This document shows, one piece after another, positions 1-5,481 of a stretch of DNA of 6,615 nt (position 1 is its first letter; each line of letters starts with the position of its first letter). The notes beneath the pieces were generated by a model. It searched no databases, had not been told where the DNA came from, and worked only from the letters and a program-made list of their open reading frames with translations. Source of the DNA: an uncultured Nitrospina sp. (GTDB taxonomy: Bacteria; Nitrospinota; Nitrospinia; Nitrospinales; VA-1); NCBI GenBank assembly GCA_950072225.1, contig CATMOP010000111.1, positions 1-6,615 on the forward strand, written 5' to 3'. Made by a program: the position numbers and the translations under genes.

Positions 1-1
1 G

Positions 2-283
2 AAGCCTTTATTCAGCGGATGGGGGAAATTAACCCCAAACAAAACGATCCCTTCGTCATGCCCTTCAGGCCATGGTCGCCTCTTCTATAGGCCATCCATT
101 TTCTTCGGTCCGGGGCCGAATGCATTTCCGTCCGCTTACCTTACATTTAACAACTCTTATTTGCCCTACCTGGATGAAATTGTTAATAAATATATTAAGC
201 AAATAGGTTTAATGTTTGCGGAAAAGGTGAAATTATTTTTACTATCCGCTGGATATCTAATAAATGGATTGGGGTCGTTATGA
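2..283 (+). CDS. C-terminal fragment of an unidentified protein, 5' end outside the window
   Basis: Frame 2 is open from the window edge to a TGA at 281-283. Its last ~40 codons look like real coding sequence, ending in an amphipathic stretch and the residues YLINGLGSL. The TGA overlaps the ATG at 280 (ATGA), a normal arrangement for translationally coupled genes, which supports this frame being the real end of a gene. In the first ~66 bases frame 1 looks at least as protein-like (it reads EAFIQRMGEINPKQ and goes on to DPFVMP) but stops at 88-90, so a one-base slip around 61-68 is possible. Joined that way the protein would read MPSGHGRLFYRPSIFFG across the junction. PSGH recalls the PAP2 phosphatase motif, but the second PAP2 motif is not visible, so I do not assign a family. 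Confidence 0.45.
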   Translation, partial: KPLFSGWGKLTPNKTIPSSCPSGHGRLFYRPSIFFGPGPNAFPSAYLTFNNSYLPYLDEIVNKYIKQIGLMFAEKVKLFLLSAGYLINGLGSL

Positions 284-389
284 ATAAACCTATTTTAATG
301 TTATTCAAGCTGACCTTTGCGGGACTTTTCCTATTCATGATGGTTTTCATCATGAATAGGAAATCAGCGATTACGACAGTTTTTCTTAT

Positions 390-1436
390 TTGGCAATGGC
401 TAATTATAATGCTGGCTTCCCATATTTTGAGGAGCCTGAATTCAATACACGTCCTCCTTTATACCCGTTTATTTTAACTCCCATAACCGCTTTACAACAT
501 TTAGGAGTATCCCCTAAGGATATATTAACGCTGGCGCATTTTTTTGCCCTGATATTCTCTTTTTCGTTTATAGCATCAAGTTATTTAATCCTGAAACTAC
601 TATTGATCTGCGAATTAGCGGCCTTGGGGGCTTTGTTGCTGATGATTCAGCCTGGTTTTCTGGTTTATTCTTTTGAGCCGATGGTGGATTTGCCCTGTTC
701 TTTGCTATTGGTGCTGGCAATGCAATTCTATTTCGGGTATCGCAAAAGTCCCAACCTAAAAAACCTTTTATGGATTTGTTTGTGGATAGGATTAGGCATG
801 GCCATGAAATACAGCCTTGTTGTTGTTCCGTTGATACTCAGCTTGGCGGAGATACTGGTTTTGAAAGATCGTAAAAAAATGAGCTGGTCAAATGTATTCC
901 AAAGCAGGTTCATATATTTAGTCCCATTATTGTCTACAGGAATTTATTTCCTCGCCTGCCTGATATCTTTTGCTCCTAAATATGGCTGGACCTGGAAAAA
1001 TTTAACTATGGCCTACAGTCCATTTTTTCGGCGAATTGAATACAGTGGCAGAGCCGATTTTCAATTTGATTTTATGGCAAATTTTTCTTTCCTGGAAATT
1101 CAGATGACTTTGCCACGGTTTATTTTGATGATTTTGGGGTTGTATTTATGTCTCAAGCATAAAGAATGGAAGAGCATGGTTGTCTGGAGCTGGTTTGTGG
1201 GATGTTTGGCATTTATTACTTTTGTCAATTGGGATTACCAGGTTCGTTACCTTTTTCCAGTCATGCCTGCCTGTTATTACTTCAGTCTTTATGCGGTGCA
1301 GAATATTTATAATTGGGTGCAAATAATTCTGGCGGGTAAAAGCTATTTTCCAGCTTTGAGAGCCGTTGTTTTTTTTCGCGCTTCTTGTCTTGCCGGTTAT
1401 GAGTTTAGCTGGCGAGATCAAATCGCTGAGGGGTGA
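390..1436 (+). CDS. Central fragment of the GT39 glycosyltransferase, as it would be called alone
   Basis: This 348-codon frame is the catalytic membrane core. It contains RPPLYP (ORF residues 21-26), EPMVDLP (96-102), about seven to eight hydrophobic helices and RYLFPVMP (286-293). Its only start upstream of the core is a TTG at 390, but the same frame is open back to 360 and already encodes the conserved D-Y-D-S-F at 369-383. A start at 390 would therefore discard the acidic motif and the first helix, so it is not a natural N-terminus. After residue ~329 the frame runs through the T8 tract and turns into a non-family tail (RASCLAGYEFSW and on) ending at 1436, while the family-like hydrophobic helix continues in the other frame. 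Read alone, the product would probably be inactive. Confidence 0.6.
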   Translation: MAMANYNAGFPYFEEPEFNTRPPLYPFILTPITALQHLGVSPKDILTLAHFFALIFSFSFIASSYLILKLLLICELAALGALLLMIQPGFLVYSFEPMVDLPCSLLLVLAMQFYFGYRKSPNLKNLLWICLWIGLGMAMKYSLVVVPLILSLAEILVLKDRKKMSWSNVFQSRFIYLVPLLSTGIYFLACLISFAPKYGWTWKNLTMAYSPFFRRIEYSGRADFQFDFMANFSFLEIQMTLPRFILMILGLYLCLKHKEWKSMVVWSWFVGCLAFITFVNWDYQVRYLFPVMPACYYFSLYAVQNIYNWVQIILAGKSYFPALRAVVFFRASCLAGYEFSWRDQIAEG

Positions 1437-2094
1437 TCTTTATCAAAAAGAAACTTCTTCTAAAATTGTTAGGAGGGTGAAGGAGTTATTCACTGAAAAG
1501 GACAGGGTGTGGTGGTTAGGCAATTATTATGCTCTTTATCGGCTGGGAGAACAAATTCATCCTCAAGACTGGTATTATAAAATCGATTATCTTGGAAATA
1601 ACGCATTGAGCTTTTTAAGCGCTAAGAAGATTTGGACTCTTCCAGAACATACCTCCTATGAAATTTCTCCTAATATTACAAATGGGAATATACTTATTTA
1701 TTACCCCAGCCCACTTGTTTCATCAAAATTTCTTCCTCCGCCAGAAATCCTTCCGCCAATTTTGGTGGGCCGAGTTTACCCCTTGGTTTATATGTTTGAA
1801 AAAAAATCCGGAAACGTTAAAAAGTTTCTAACTCAAGATGGAACTTCATCAATCCATTTGACTTCTGTAGAAGGTTGCCACATCGTTATTGAAATGAGCC
1901 GGAATGGCAACCGGGTTTCTGGAAAAATTTTATGGTTTAAACTCGACTCTCGAATTATTGAACCAAGAAGGGTGCAGAAAAATTTTTTCTACTTCAGGGC
2001 TAAAGAAGATATGGTTTTGCCGTTGGGTGGAAATTATTTTGAACAGATTCAGGAAATCACTCTTCTTCGCTATCAGGCTAAAGAATTTCGTTAA
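1366..2094 (+). CDS. C-terminal fragment of the GT39 glycosyltransferase
   Basis: The frame opens at a TTG inside the T-rich tract and overlaps the central fragment by 71 bases. It begins with a hydrophobic helix (FFFALLVLPVMSLAG), which fits the last membrane span of the GT39 core, and continues as a ~220-residue hydrophilic domain rich in Trp, Tyr and Pro. Such C-terminal extracytoplasmic domains follow the membrane core in many GT39 proteins. No ribosome binding site precedes the TTG, and no independent family is recognised, so I read it as the displaced tail of the upstream gene rather than a separate gene. It ends at TAA 2092-2094, 49 bases before the next gene. Confidence 0.55.
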   Translation: MFFFALLVLPVMSLAGEIKSLRGDLYQKETSSKIVRRVKELFTEKDRVWWLGNYYALYRLGEQIHPQDWYYKIDYLGNNALSFLSAKKIWTLPEHTSYEISPNITNGNILIYYPSPLVSSKFLPPPEILPPILVGRVYPLVYMFEKKSGNVKKFLTQDGTSSIHLTSVEGCHIVIEMSRNGNRVSGKILWFKLDSRIIEPRRVQKNFFYFRAKEDMVLPLGGNYFEQIQEITLLRYQAKEFR

Positions 2095-2143
2095 TTCTGT
2101 TAAAGAGGAAAATTTATCATGGGATTGTTGTGCAGGACTCGCT

Positions 2144-2719
2144 ATGAATAATATTCAATCTGTTTGTGTTTTTTGTGCATCCAGTCAATCGGTCGATGAA
2201 TTGTTCAAACATACCGCTTGGGAACTTGGACGCGAACTGGGCAAGAAGGGGATTGAGCTGGTTTTTGGAGGGGCTTCGATTGGGTTGATGGGCTGCGTGG
2301 CTCGTGGAGCGCATGAGGAGAAGGGAAGGGTGATCGGTGTCCTGCCGGAATTTTTTACGGCCAAGGATATTGTATATTCCAAGGCCGATGAGTTGATCGT
2401 TACCCGGGATATGCGTGAACGGAAAGCAGTAATGGACCAACGGTCAGATGCATTCATCGTCTTGCCTGGCGGTATCGGCACCTTTGAAGAAGCAATGGAA
2501 ATCCTTTCCATGCGGCAATTACATCTTACCGACAAGCCCCTGGTTTTTATCAATACACAGGGTTTTTATGAAGGACTGCGTGCGATATTTGAGGAGATGG
2601 TGGATTTAAAATTTGCCAAACCCAATATTCTTGATATGTATGCGATGGTTCCCGACCCGAAAAGTGCTCTCGACTATCTGTTCACCACTAAGCGCCGGCG
2701 AGCCGCTGGTTGCAAATAG
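2144..2719 (+). CDS. LOG-family (TIGR00730) Rossmann-fold protein, likely nucleotide 5'-monophosphate phosphoribohydrolase
   Basis: The product has 191 residues, the usual size for the LOG family of cytoplasmic enzymes that cleave the base from nucleoside 5'-monophosphates (cytokinin-activating in plants and some bacteria; AMP and related nucleotides elsewhere). The Rossmann core starts at once (VCVFCASS, residues 7-14), followed by GGASIGLMG (42-50), the conserved R-D-M-R-E-R-K (88-94) and the signature PGGIGTFEE (108-116). These cover the catalytic and phosphate-binding residues. The frame is open much further upstream, but that part lies under the GT39 tail. ATG 2144 has an AGGA seven bases upstream and starts right before the first beta strand, as in relatives. 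The last residues (KRRRAAGCK) are a basic, unconserved tail. It may share a transcript with the GT39 gene; a functional link is not apparent. Confidence 0.9.
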   Translation: MNNIQSVCVFCASSQSVDELFKHTAWELGRELGKKGIELVFGGASIGLMGCVARGAHEEKGRVIGVLPEFFTAKDIVYSKADELIVTRDMRERKAVMDQRSDAFIVLPGGIGTFEEAMEILSMRQLHLTDKPLVFINTQGFYEGLRAIFEEMVDLKFAKPNILDMYAMVPDPKSALDYLFTTKRRRAAGCK

Positions 2720-2755
2720 CAACAAGGCTACGTCTGGAGGAAATGAGCAATGGCT

Positions 2756-2777
2756 GGTTGTGCCGAGATAACCTTTT
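2756..2777 (+). terminator. Weak hairpin plus T-tract downstream of the LOG gene
   Basis: GGTTG (2756-2760) can pair with TAACC (2769-2773), including one G-T pair, across an eight-base loop. TTTT follows at 2774-2777. It is in the right place to end + strand transcription, 37 bases after the LOG stop, but the stem is short. Confidence 0.25.
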
Positions 2778-2786
2778 GAACGCAGT

Positions 2787-2808
2787 AAAAAGCTATTGCG
2801 CATTGGCT
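2787..2808 (-). terminator. Weak terminator candidate downstream of nfu
   Basis: On the - strand, 2808 to 2791 folds as an imperfect hairpin (AGC pairing with GCT around a TGCGCA centre, with two mismatches), and the strand continues into a run of T (AAAAA at 2787-2791 on +). It lies 23 bases past the nfu stop codon. The imperfect stem keeps confidence low. Confidence 0.25.
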
Positions 2809-2830
2809 CCACGCCTAGTGGGTACCGGGG

Positions 2831-3511
2831 TCAGTTTGCCTGAACTTCGAGATCAGGATGAATGGCTTCTTTGAGGAATTGTTCTATGTATTGCAGGGTT
2901 CCGGTGGTTGAACTGGGGCAACTGCCGCAAGCCCCCTGATAGTGCACTTTGATGGTCTTGTCTTCCACAGACAAAAGATTGATGCCCCCGCCATCATTCG
3001 CTAAAGCAGGTCGAATGGCAATATCCAGCAGGGCGTTGATCACCTCGGTTTTTCGTTCATCGTTGTAATCGAAAAAATCTTCCTTATTGAAGTTTTCCAA
3101 TACTGGATGAATGTCTTTATCTTCTCCCGCTTCATCATCTTTTTCATAAAATTTCAGATGCGCTTCTATAGTGCCGCCAATTTTTTCCATGATCGTGTGC
3201 CACCCCACGACATTAGACTTGGTAATGGTGACAAAGTTTTCTTTTACATAAACACTTTGTATTCCAAAAATATCAAATAAGGCTTTGGCCATTGGGTCAT
3301 CCCCGGAATCATCCGGAGAATCGAACGTTTTCGTGCCTGCCTCAATGACTCTGCCATTTAAGATAAACTGGAAGGCGTCTGGGTTGGGGGTTGGTTGTAT
3401 GCGGAGTACCTTGAATTGCCCTTCAATTGTGGGAGCGGAAACCTGACTTTTTTCTTTTTCCACAGCCACAGGAATCCCAAATTGTTTTTGTATCCAAGCT
3501 AAAAATCCCAT
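2831..3511 (-). CDS. nfu: Nfu-type Fe-S cluster scaffold/carrier protein (Nfu_N + NifU C-terminal domain)
   Basis: The 226-residue product has the two-domain layout of Nfu proteins. After a ~30-residue lead comes the Nfu_N domain (about 33-122), opening with the characteristic LRIQPTPNPDAFQF (36-49). An acidic linker (about 123-150) follows, then the NifU-like C-terminal domain (about 153-222) with C-G-S-C at C195 and C198. In this family the two Cys bind a [4Fe-4S] cluster at a dimer interface and pass it to target enzymes in the cytosol. ATG 3511 has only a weak GTGAG upstream. Relatives often start close to the Nfu_N domain, so part of the N-terminal lead may be lineage-specific. A TATAAT at 3557-3552 on this strand could give it its own promoter. 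Downstream it converges on the LOG gene. Confidence 0.92.
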   Translation of the reverse strand: MGFLAWIQKQFGIPVAVEKEKSQVSAPTIEGQFKVLRIQPTPNPDAFQFILNGRVIEAGTKTFDSPDDSGDDPMAKALFDIFGIQSVYVKENFVTITKSNVVGWHTIMEKIGGTIEAHLKFYEKDDEAGEDKDIHPVLENFNKEDFFDYNDERKTEVINALLDIAIRPALANDGGGINLLSVEDKTIKVHYQGACGSCPSSTTGTLQYIEQFLKEAIHPDLEVQAN

Positions 3512-3551
3512 GCGGTGCTCACAAAATTAATGTTTTGAAAATACTTCCTCT

Positions 3552-3557
3552 ATTATA
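3552..3557 (-). promoter_or_regulatory. Candidate -10 box for nfu
   Basis: The - strand reads TATAAT, a perfect sigma70-type -10 box, about 40 bases upstream of the nfu ATG. The expected -35 position at 17-base spacing falls in the C run of the palindrome at 3575-3595 and has no consensus, so any promoter here would need an activator or another sigma contact. Confidence 0.35.
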
Positions 3558-3574
3558 TCTGAATTCTCGGCCAT

Positions 3575-3599
3575 GGGGGGAATCAGATTCCCCCCTTTT
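3575..3599. terminator. Perfect 10-bp inverted repeat between macro-domain gene and nfu
   Basis: GGGGGGAATC (3575-3584) and GATTCCCCCC (3586-3595) are exact complements around a single A. As RNA this gives a nine-pair stem with a three-base loop. It includes the macro gene's stop codon (TGA at 3585-3583). A TTTT run follows on the + strand (3596-3599), whereas the - strand, where the genes are, has no T-tract after it. It may act as a 3' end or stability hairpin, a terminator for antisense + transcription, or a DNA operator for nfu. Confidence 0.5.
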
Positions 3600-4119
3600 C
3601 AAGAATACTCAATTGGTCTTTGAAAACATTGAAGCTTTCTATGTCGAAAAGGATAAATGTCACGGTCTTAATTCCGCTTTTCCGGGAAAGATATTGCCAA
3701 ACGGCGGTAAGGAGGGTTTTTGCCGCAAGCTTTTGAGGGAACCCAAATATGCCAGTGCCGATTGCCGGAAAGGCGATAGACTTTAGTTCTTTTTCTTCCG
3801 CGCGTTGCAGACTATTGCTTGCGGCATTTTTTAGTTTTTCGACTTCATGGCCTTCCCCCCACCTGGGGCCGACAGCATGGATGACAAAACGTGCTTGTAG
3901 ATTACCTGCTGAGGTGATTACTGCATTGCCCACAGGGCAAGACCCGATGCGGTTGCATTCTTCCTGAATGGACGGTCCCCCTTTACGACGGATCGCCCCA
4001 GCCACTCCTGCACCAAGAATCAGGTCTGAATTTGCAGCATTGACGATGGCATCGGCTGTGCTATCGGTGATATCGCCTTGTTCCAGTTGAAGGCAGGTAT
4101 TATTGACTAGAATTTGCAA
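3583..4119 (-). CDS. Macro-domain protein (ADP-ribose / O-acetyl-ADP-ribose binding or hydrolysing)
   Basis: From TTG 4119 the product has 178 residues and is essentially one macro domain. The visible motifs are QGDIT (14-18), DAIVNAAN (23-30), the glycine-rich GAGVAGAIRRKGG (36-48), HAVGP (81-85) and PAIGTGIFGFP (118-128), the last forming the second ligand loop. The GVAGAI form resembles the AF1521-like branch. Members bind ADP-ribose and many remove ADP-ribose or its phosphate or acetyl derivatives in the cytoplasm. An ATG at 4170 is in frame, but it would add 17 residues with no family similarity and overlap dut by 71 bases. TTG 4119 has GGGAG nine bases upstream and reduces the overlap to 20 bases, so I prefer it. 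The close overlap with dut implies a shared transcript and coupled translation. Confidence 0.88.
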   Translation of the reverse strand: MQILVNNTCLQLEQGDITDSTADAIVNAANSDLILGAGVAGAIRRKGGPSIQEECNRIGSCPVGNAVITSAGNLQARFVIHAVGPRWGEGHEVEKLKNAASNSLQRAEEKELKSIAFPAIGTGIFGFPQKLAAKTLLTAVWQYLSRKSGIKTVTFILFDIESFNVFKDQLSILEKGGI

Positions 4120-4570
4120 CAGGAAGGTCTCCCGTTGATCCAAAACCCGCAGTATTGCGGGCGGTTTCACTTAATTGGTCGCTGAATATAAACTTGACCG
4201 TCTCTACTTTTTGAATGATCAACTGGGCGATACGGTCTCCGGATTGAATATGGATTTCCTCATCGGAATGGTTGAAGAGAAGGACTTTTATCTCGCCTCG
4301 ATAATGCGAGTCAATCACTCCAGCTCCACAATCGAGCCCTAGTTTAACTGCCGGTCCACTGCGGGGCCAGATCAAACCGGCGTACCCTTCAGGAAGTTCC
4401 AGGTGAATTCCGGTGGCAACCAGTTCCCGGCCCCGAGGCGCAATTATCCGGGTTTCCACAGCTCTTAAATCGGCTCCGGCATCGCCCCTATGTGCATATT
4501 GAGGAAGATAATTACCCTTGCAGGGAACCTTAGATGAATCTATGGAGGTTTTGCTCACAATATTTTCCAT
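4100..4570 (-). CDS. dut: dUTPase (deoxyuridine 5'-triphosphate nucleotidohydrolase)
   Basis: The 156-residue product matches the trimeric dUTPase family, which hydrolyses dUTP to dUMP and pyrophosphate. This keeps uracil out of DNA and supplies the precursor for thymidylate. All five motifs are present in order: AGADLRA (31-37), PRSGPA (69-74), GVIDSHYRGEI (84-94, with D87 as the catalytic Asp and Y90 the uracil-loop Tyr), GDRIAQLI (111-118) and RNTAGFGSTG (138-147). The intact fifth motif lies under the 5' end of the macro-domain reading frame. No clear ribosome binding site precedes ATG 4570. A TATAAT box at 4594-4589 on this strand would give a very short leader. It is probably the first gene of a dut-macro operon. 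Confidence 0.96.
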   Translation of the reverse strand: MENIVSKTSIDSSKVPCKGNYLPQYAHRGDAGADLRAVETRIIAPRGRELVATGIHLELPEGYAGLIWPRSGPAVKLGLDCGAGVIDSHYRGEIKVLLFNHSDEEIHIQSGDRIAQLIIQKVETVKFIFSDQLSETARNTAGFGSTGDLPVANSSQ

Positions 4571-4588
4571 AATTGGTTATTGGAGAGG

Positions 4589-4594
4589 ATTATA
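4589..4594 (-). promoter_or_regulatory. Candidate -10 box for dut
   Basis: The - strand reads TATAAT 18 bases upstream of the dut start. The hexamer 17 bases further up (TCGCTT, 4617-4612) is a poor -35. With a start site near 4582 the leader would be about 12 bases, which fits the missing ribosome binding site. Confidence 0.4.
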
Positions 4595-4768
4595 AACAAG
4601 CGGGAGGGGGAAAGCGATAAAAAATAATTCGAGGGGGTCTCTATTTATTCGGTCCACTCGCCGTGGAGGCAGATAGCAAGGAGCTATTGAGCCGAGAGTG
4701 CGGTTGCTAGATACGTGATATTTTTCCTAAGCTTCGTGCTCCGCAGGGGTAAAAAGATATTGCTCATT

Positions 4769-4805
4769 AAAAACGGGAAAGAGGGTTAACGCCCCACCTT
4801 TCCCG
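4769..4805 (-). terminator. Strong Rho-independent terminator on the - strand
   Basis: CGGGAAAG (4774-4781) and CTTTCCCG (4798-4805) form a perfect eight-pair stem. GGG (4783-4785) and CCC inside the loop can add an inner stem. Reading the - strand, TTTTT (4773-4769) follows the stem directly, the classic layout. It must end a transcript coming from higher coordinates, yet the nearest recognised gene upstream (DUF4340) ends ~680 bases away. Confidence 0.7.
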
Positions 4806-4915
4806 AATAAAATCTTAAAGTGAATCCTTTAATTAACCGTCCTTGACATGGAGGCAAATACTAGCAATACCTATAAACTCCCGAAAAGGCGGGGCGTATC
4901 CTTTTAAAGAAAGGG

Positions 4916-5150
4916 GGCGGGTTACTATTGTGTCGGGCTAAACCCAACGTTAAAAAGAGGTTCCATTCAACGCCAATTGGACGGATATCATCTGCCGATA
5001 TTAAACGGAGGATTCGGCTGGCGCTCAAAACATTTGGGGGTTTGGGAAGGGGTTTGAGACTGGCACGCATCCCACTGGTTGCTTTTAACAAATCGAATTC
5101 GGGATGTATCGCATTCATTTTTATGGAACCCGCATTTCTAGTAACCCGCC
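4916..5150. repeat. 12-bp inverted repeat flanking ~210 bases
   Basis: GGCGGGTTACTA at 4916-4927 recurs as its exact reverse complement at 5139-5150. Six bases further in, CGGG also matches at the same offset on both sides. The layout resembles the ends of a small non-autonomous element, but no matching target duplication is visible in the flanks (AAAGG and GTTGG). A chance match or an RNA stem remains possible. Confidence 0.35.
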
Positions 5151-5220
5151 GTTGGAAGATTTGTAACTGCTCTCAATTAATTCTTTCTCCCAAAACCTGA
5201 ACAAGTACTTTTTATTGCAC

Positions 5221-5249
5221 TTGAACATAAGACATAATTCCTTTATATT
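5221..5249 (+). promoter_or_regulatory. Promoter-like -35/-10 pair in the A+T-rich tract
   Basis: TTGAAC (5221-5226) and TATATT (5244-5249) are separated by exactly 17 bases; the two hexamers match sigma70 consensus at 4/6 and 5/6 positions. Transcription would start near 5256 and run into the terminator at 5343-5375, giving an RNA of ~120 bases. Chance matches are common in A+T-rich DNA. Confidence 0.35.
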
Positions 5250-5342
5250 GTATGCTTTGAAGAAAGTACCACTACATATAGTACATGTCAAGGGCTAATT
5301 TGAAAAAAATTGCGAAAAAACTTTTAAGTCCTTTTTATATAT

Positions 5343-5375
5343 AGGTTTATGGGGGTGAAAAAACCTTTTTTTTTT
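5343..5375 (+). terminator. Terminator-like hairpin with a ten-T tract on the + strand
   Basis: AGGTTT (5343-5348) pairs with AAACCT (5361-5366) over a 12-base loop, and T runs unbroken from 5366 to 5375. The stem is only six pairs, but the T-tract is long. No recognised + strand gene lies upstream within 2.6 kb, so it would end a small unannotated transcript. Confidence 0.45.
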
Positions 5376-5481
5376 AGTTTAATCCTTTGTCCACTATATA
5401 ATGTATAGTATAGAAAGTAATATATACCATATAACGTGGGGCCCTTAAAACTAGCTTTTTATAATTCCTATAGTTTTTTAA

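Larger units (their letters stand above)
280..2094 (+). pseudogene. GT39-type membrane glycosyltransferase split by two frameshifts (composite, ~604 aa)
   Basis: Three consecutive reading frames add up to one protein of the GT39/PMT_2 (ArnT-like) type, integral membrane enzymes that move a sugar from a polyprenyl-phosphate carrier to an acceptor outside the cytoplasm. Frame 1 (280-363) gives the start and first membrane helix (about residues 8-25). Frame 3 (363 to ~1370) begins ISDYDSFSYLAMA, with the acidic first-loop motif typical of the family (D31, D33), then RPPLYP near residue 58, several membrane helices, and RYLFPVMP near 323-330. Frame 1 again (~1371-2094) supplies the last helix and a ~200-residue soluble tail. 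The joins need one extra A at 361-363 and one T fewer in the T8 run at 1369-1376. The length fits the family. Whether the breaks are real decay, phase variation or assembly errors cannot be decided here. Confidence 0.7.

Noticed and set aside
61..80. PAP2 phosphatase assignment for the first fragment from a reconstructed PSGH
   Set aside because: It depends on an assumed frameshift, and the downstream S-R-x5-H motif of PAP2 enzymes is not present in the remaining sequence.
361..366. Programmed -1 ribosomal frameshift in the GT39 gene
   Set aside because: The local bases (AGGAAATC) do not form the X-XXY-YYZ slippery heptamer, and no strong stem-loop follows at the right distance.
1904..2143. 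Longer N-terminus for the LOG protein (open frame back to 1904)
   Set aside because: The extension lies under the GT39 C-terminal region, and the Rossmann fold begins directly after ATG 2144.
4120..4170. ATG 4170 as the start of the macro-domain protein
   Set aside because: It adds 17 residues without family similarity, lies inside dUTPase motif V, and creates a 71-base overlap; TTG 4119 has a well-spaced GGGAG.
4652..4867. Two copies of TGGAGGCA followed by ATA and, soon after, AGCAA (4663-4679 and 4849-4867) as a direct repeat
   Set aside because: Only eight bases match without gaps and the flanks need insertions to align, so chance is likely.
4861..5200. Overlapping 85-codon (-) and 90-codon (+, 4928-5200) frames as confident genes
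   Set aside because: Neither has a ribosome binding site or a recognisable motif, and they lie largely on top of each other. The - frame is kept only as a possibility because a terminator follows it.
5393..5409. ACTATA/TATAGT hairpin and TATAAT (5397-5402) as a further promoter or terminator
   Set aside because: All-A/T stems and -10-like boxes are expected in such an A+T-rich tract, and no -35 box or T-tract goes with them.
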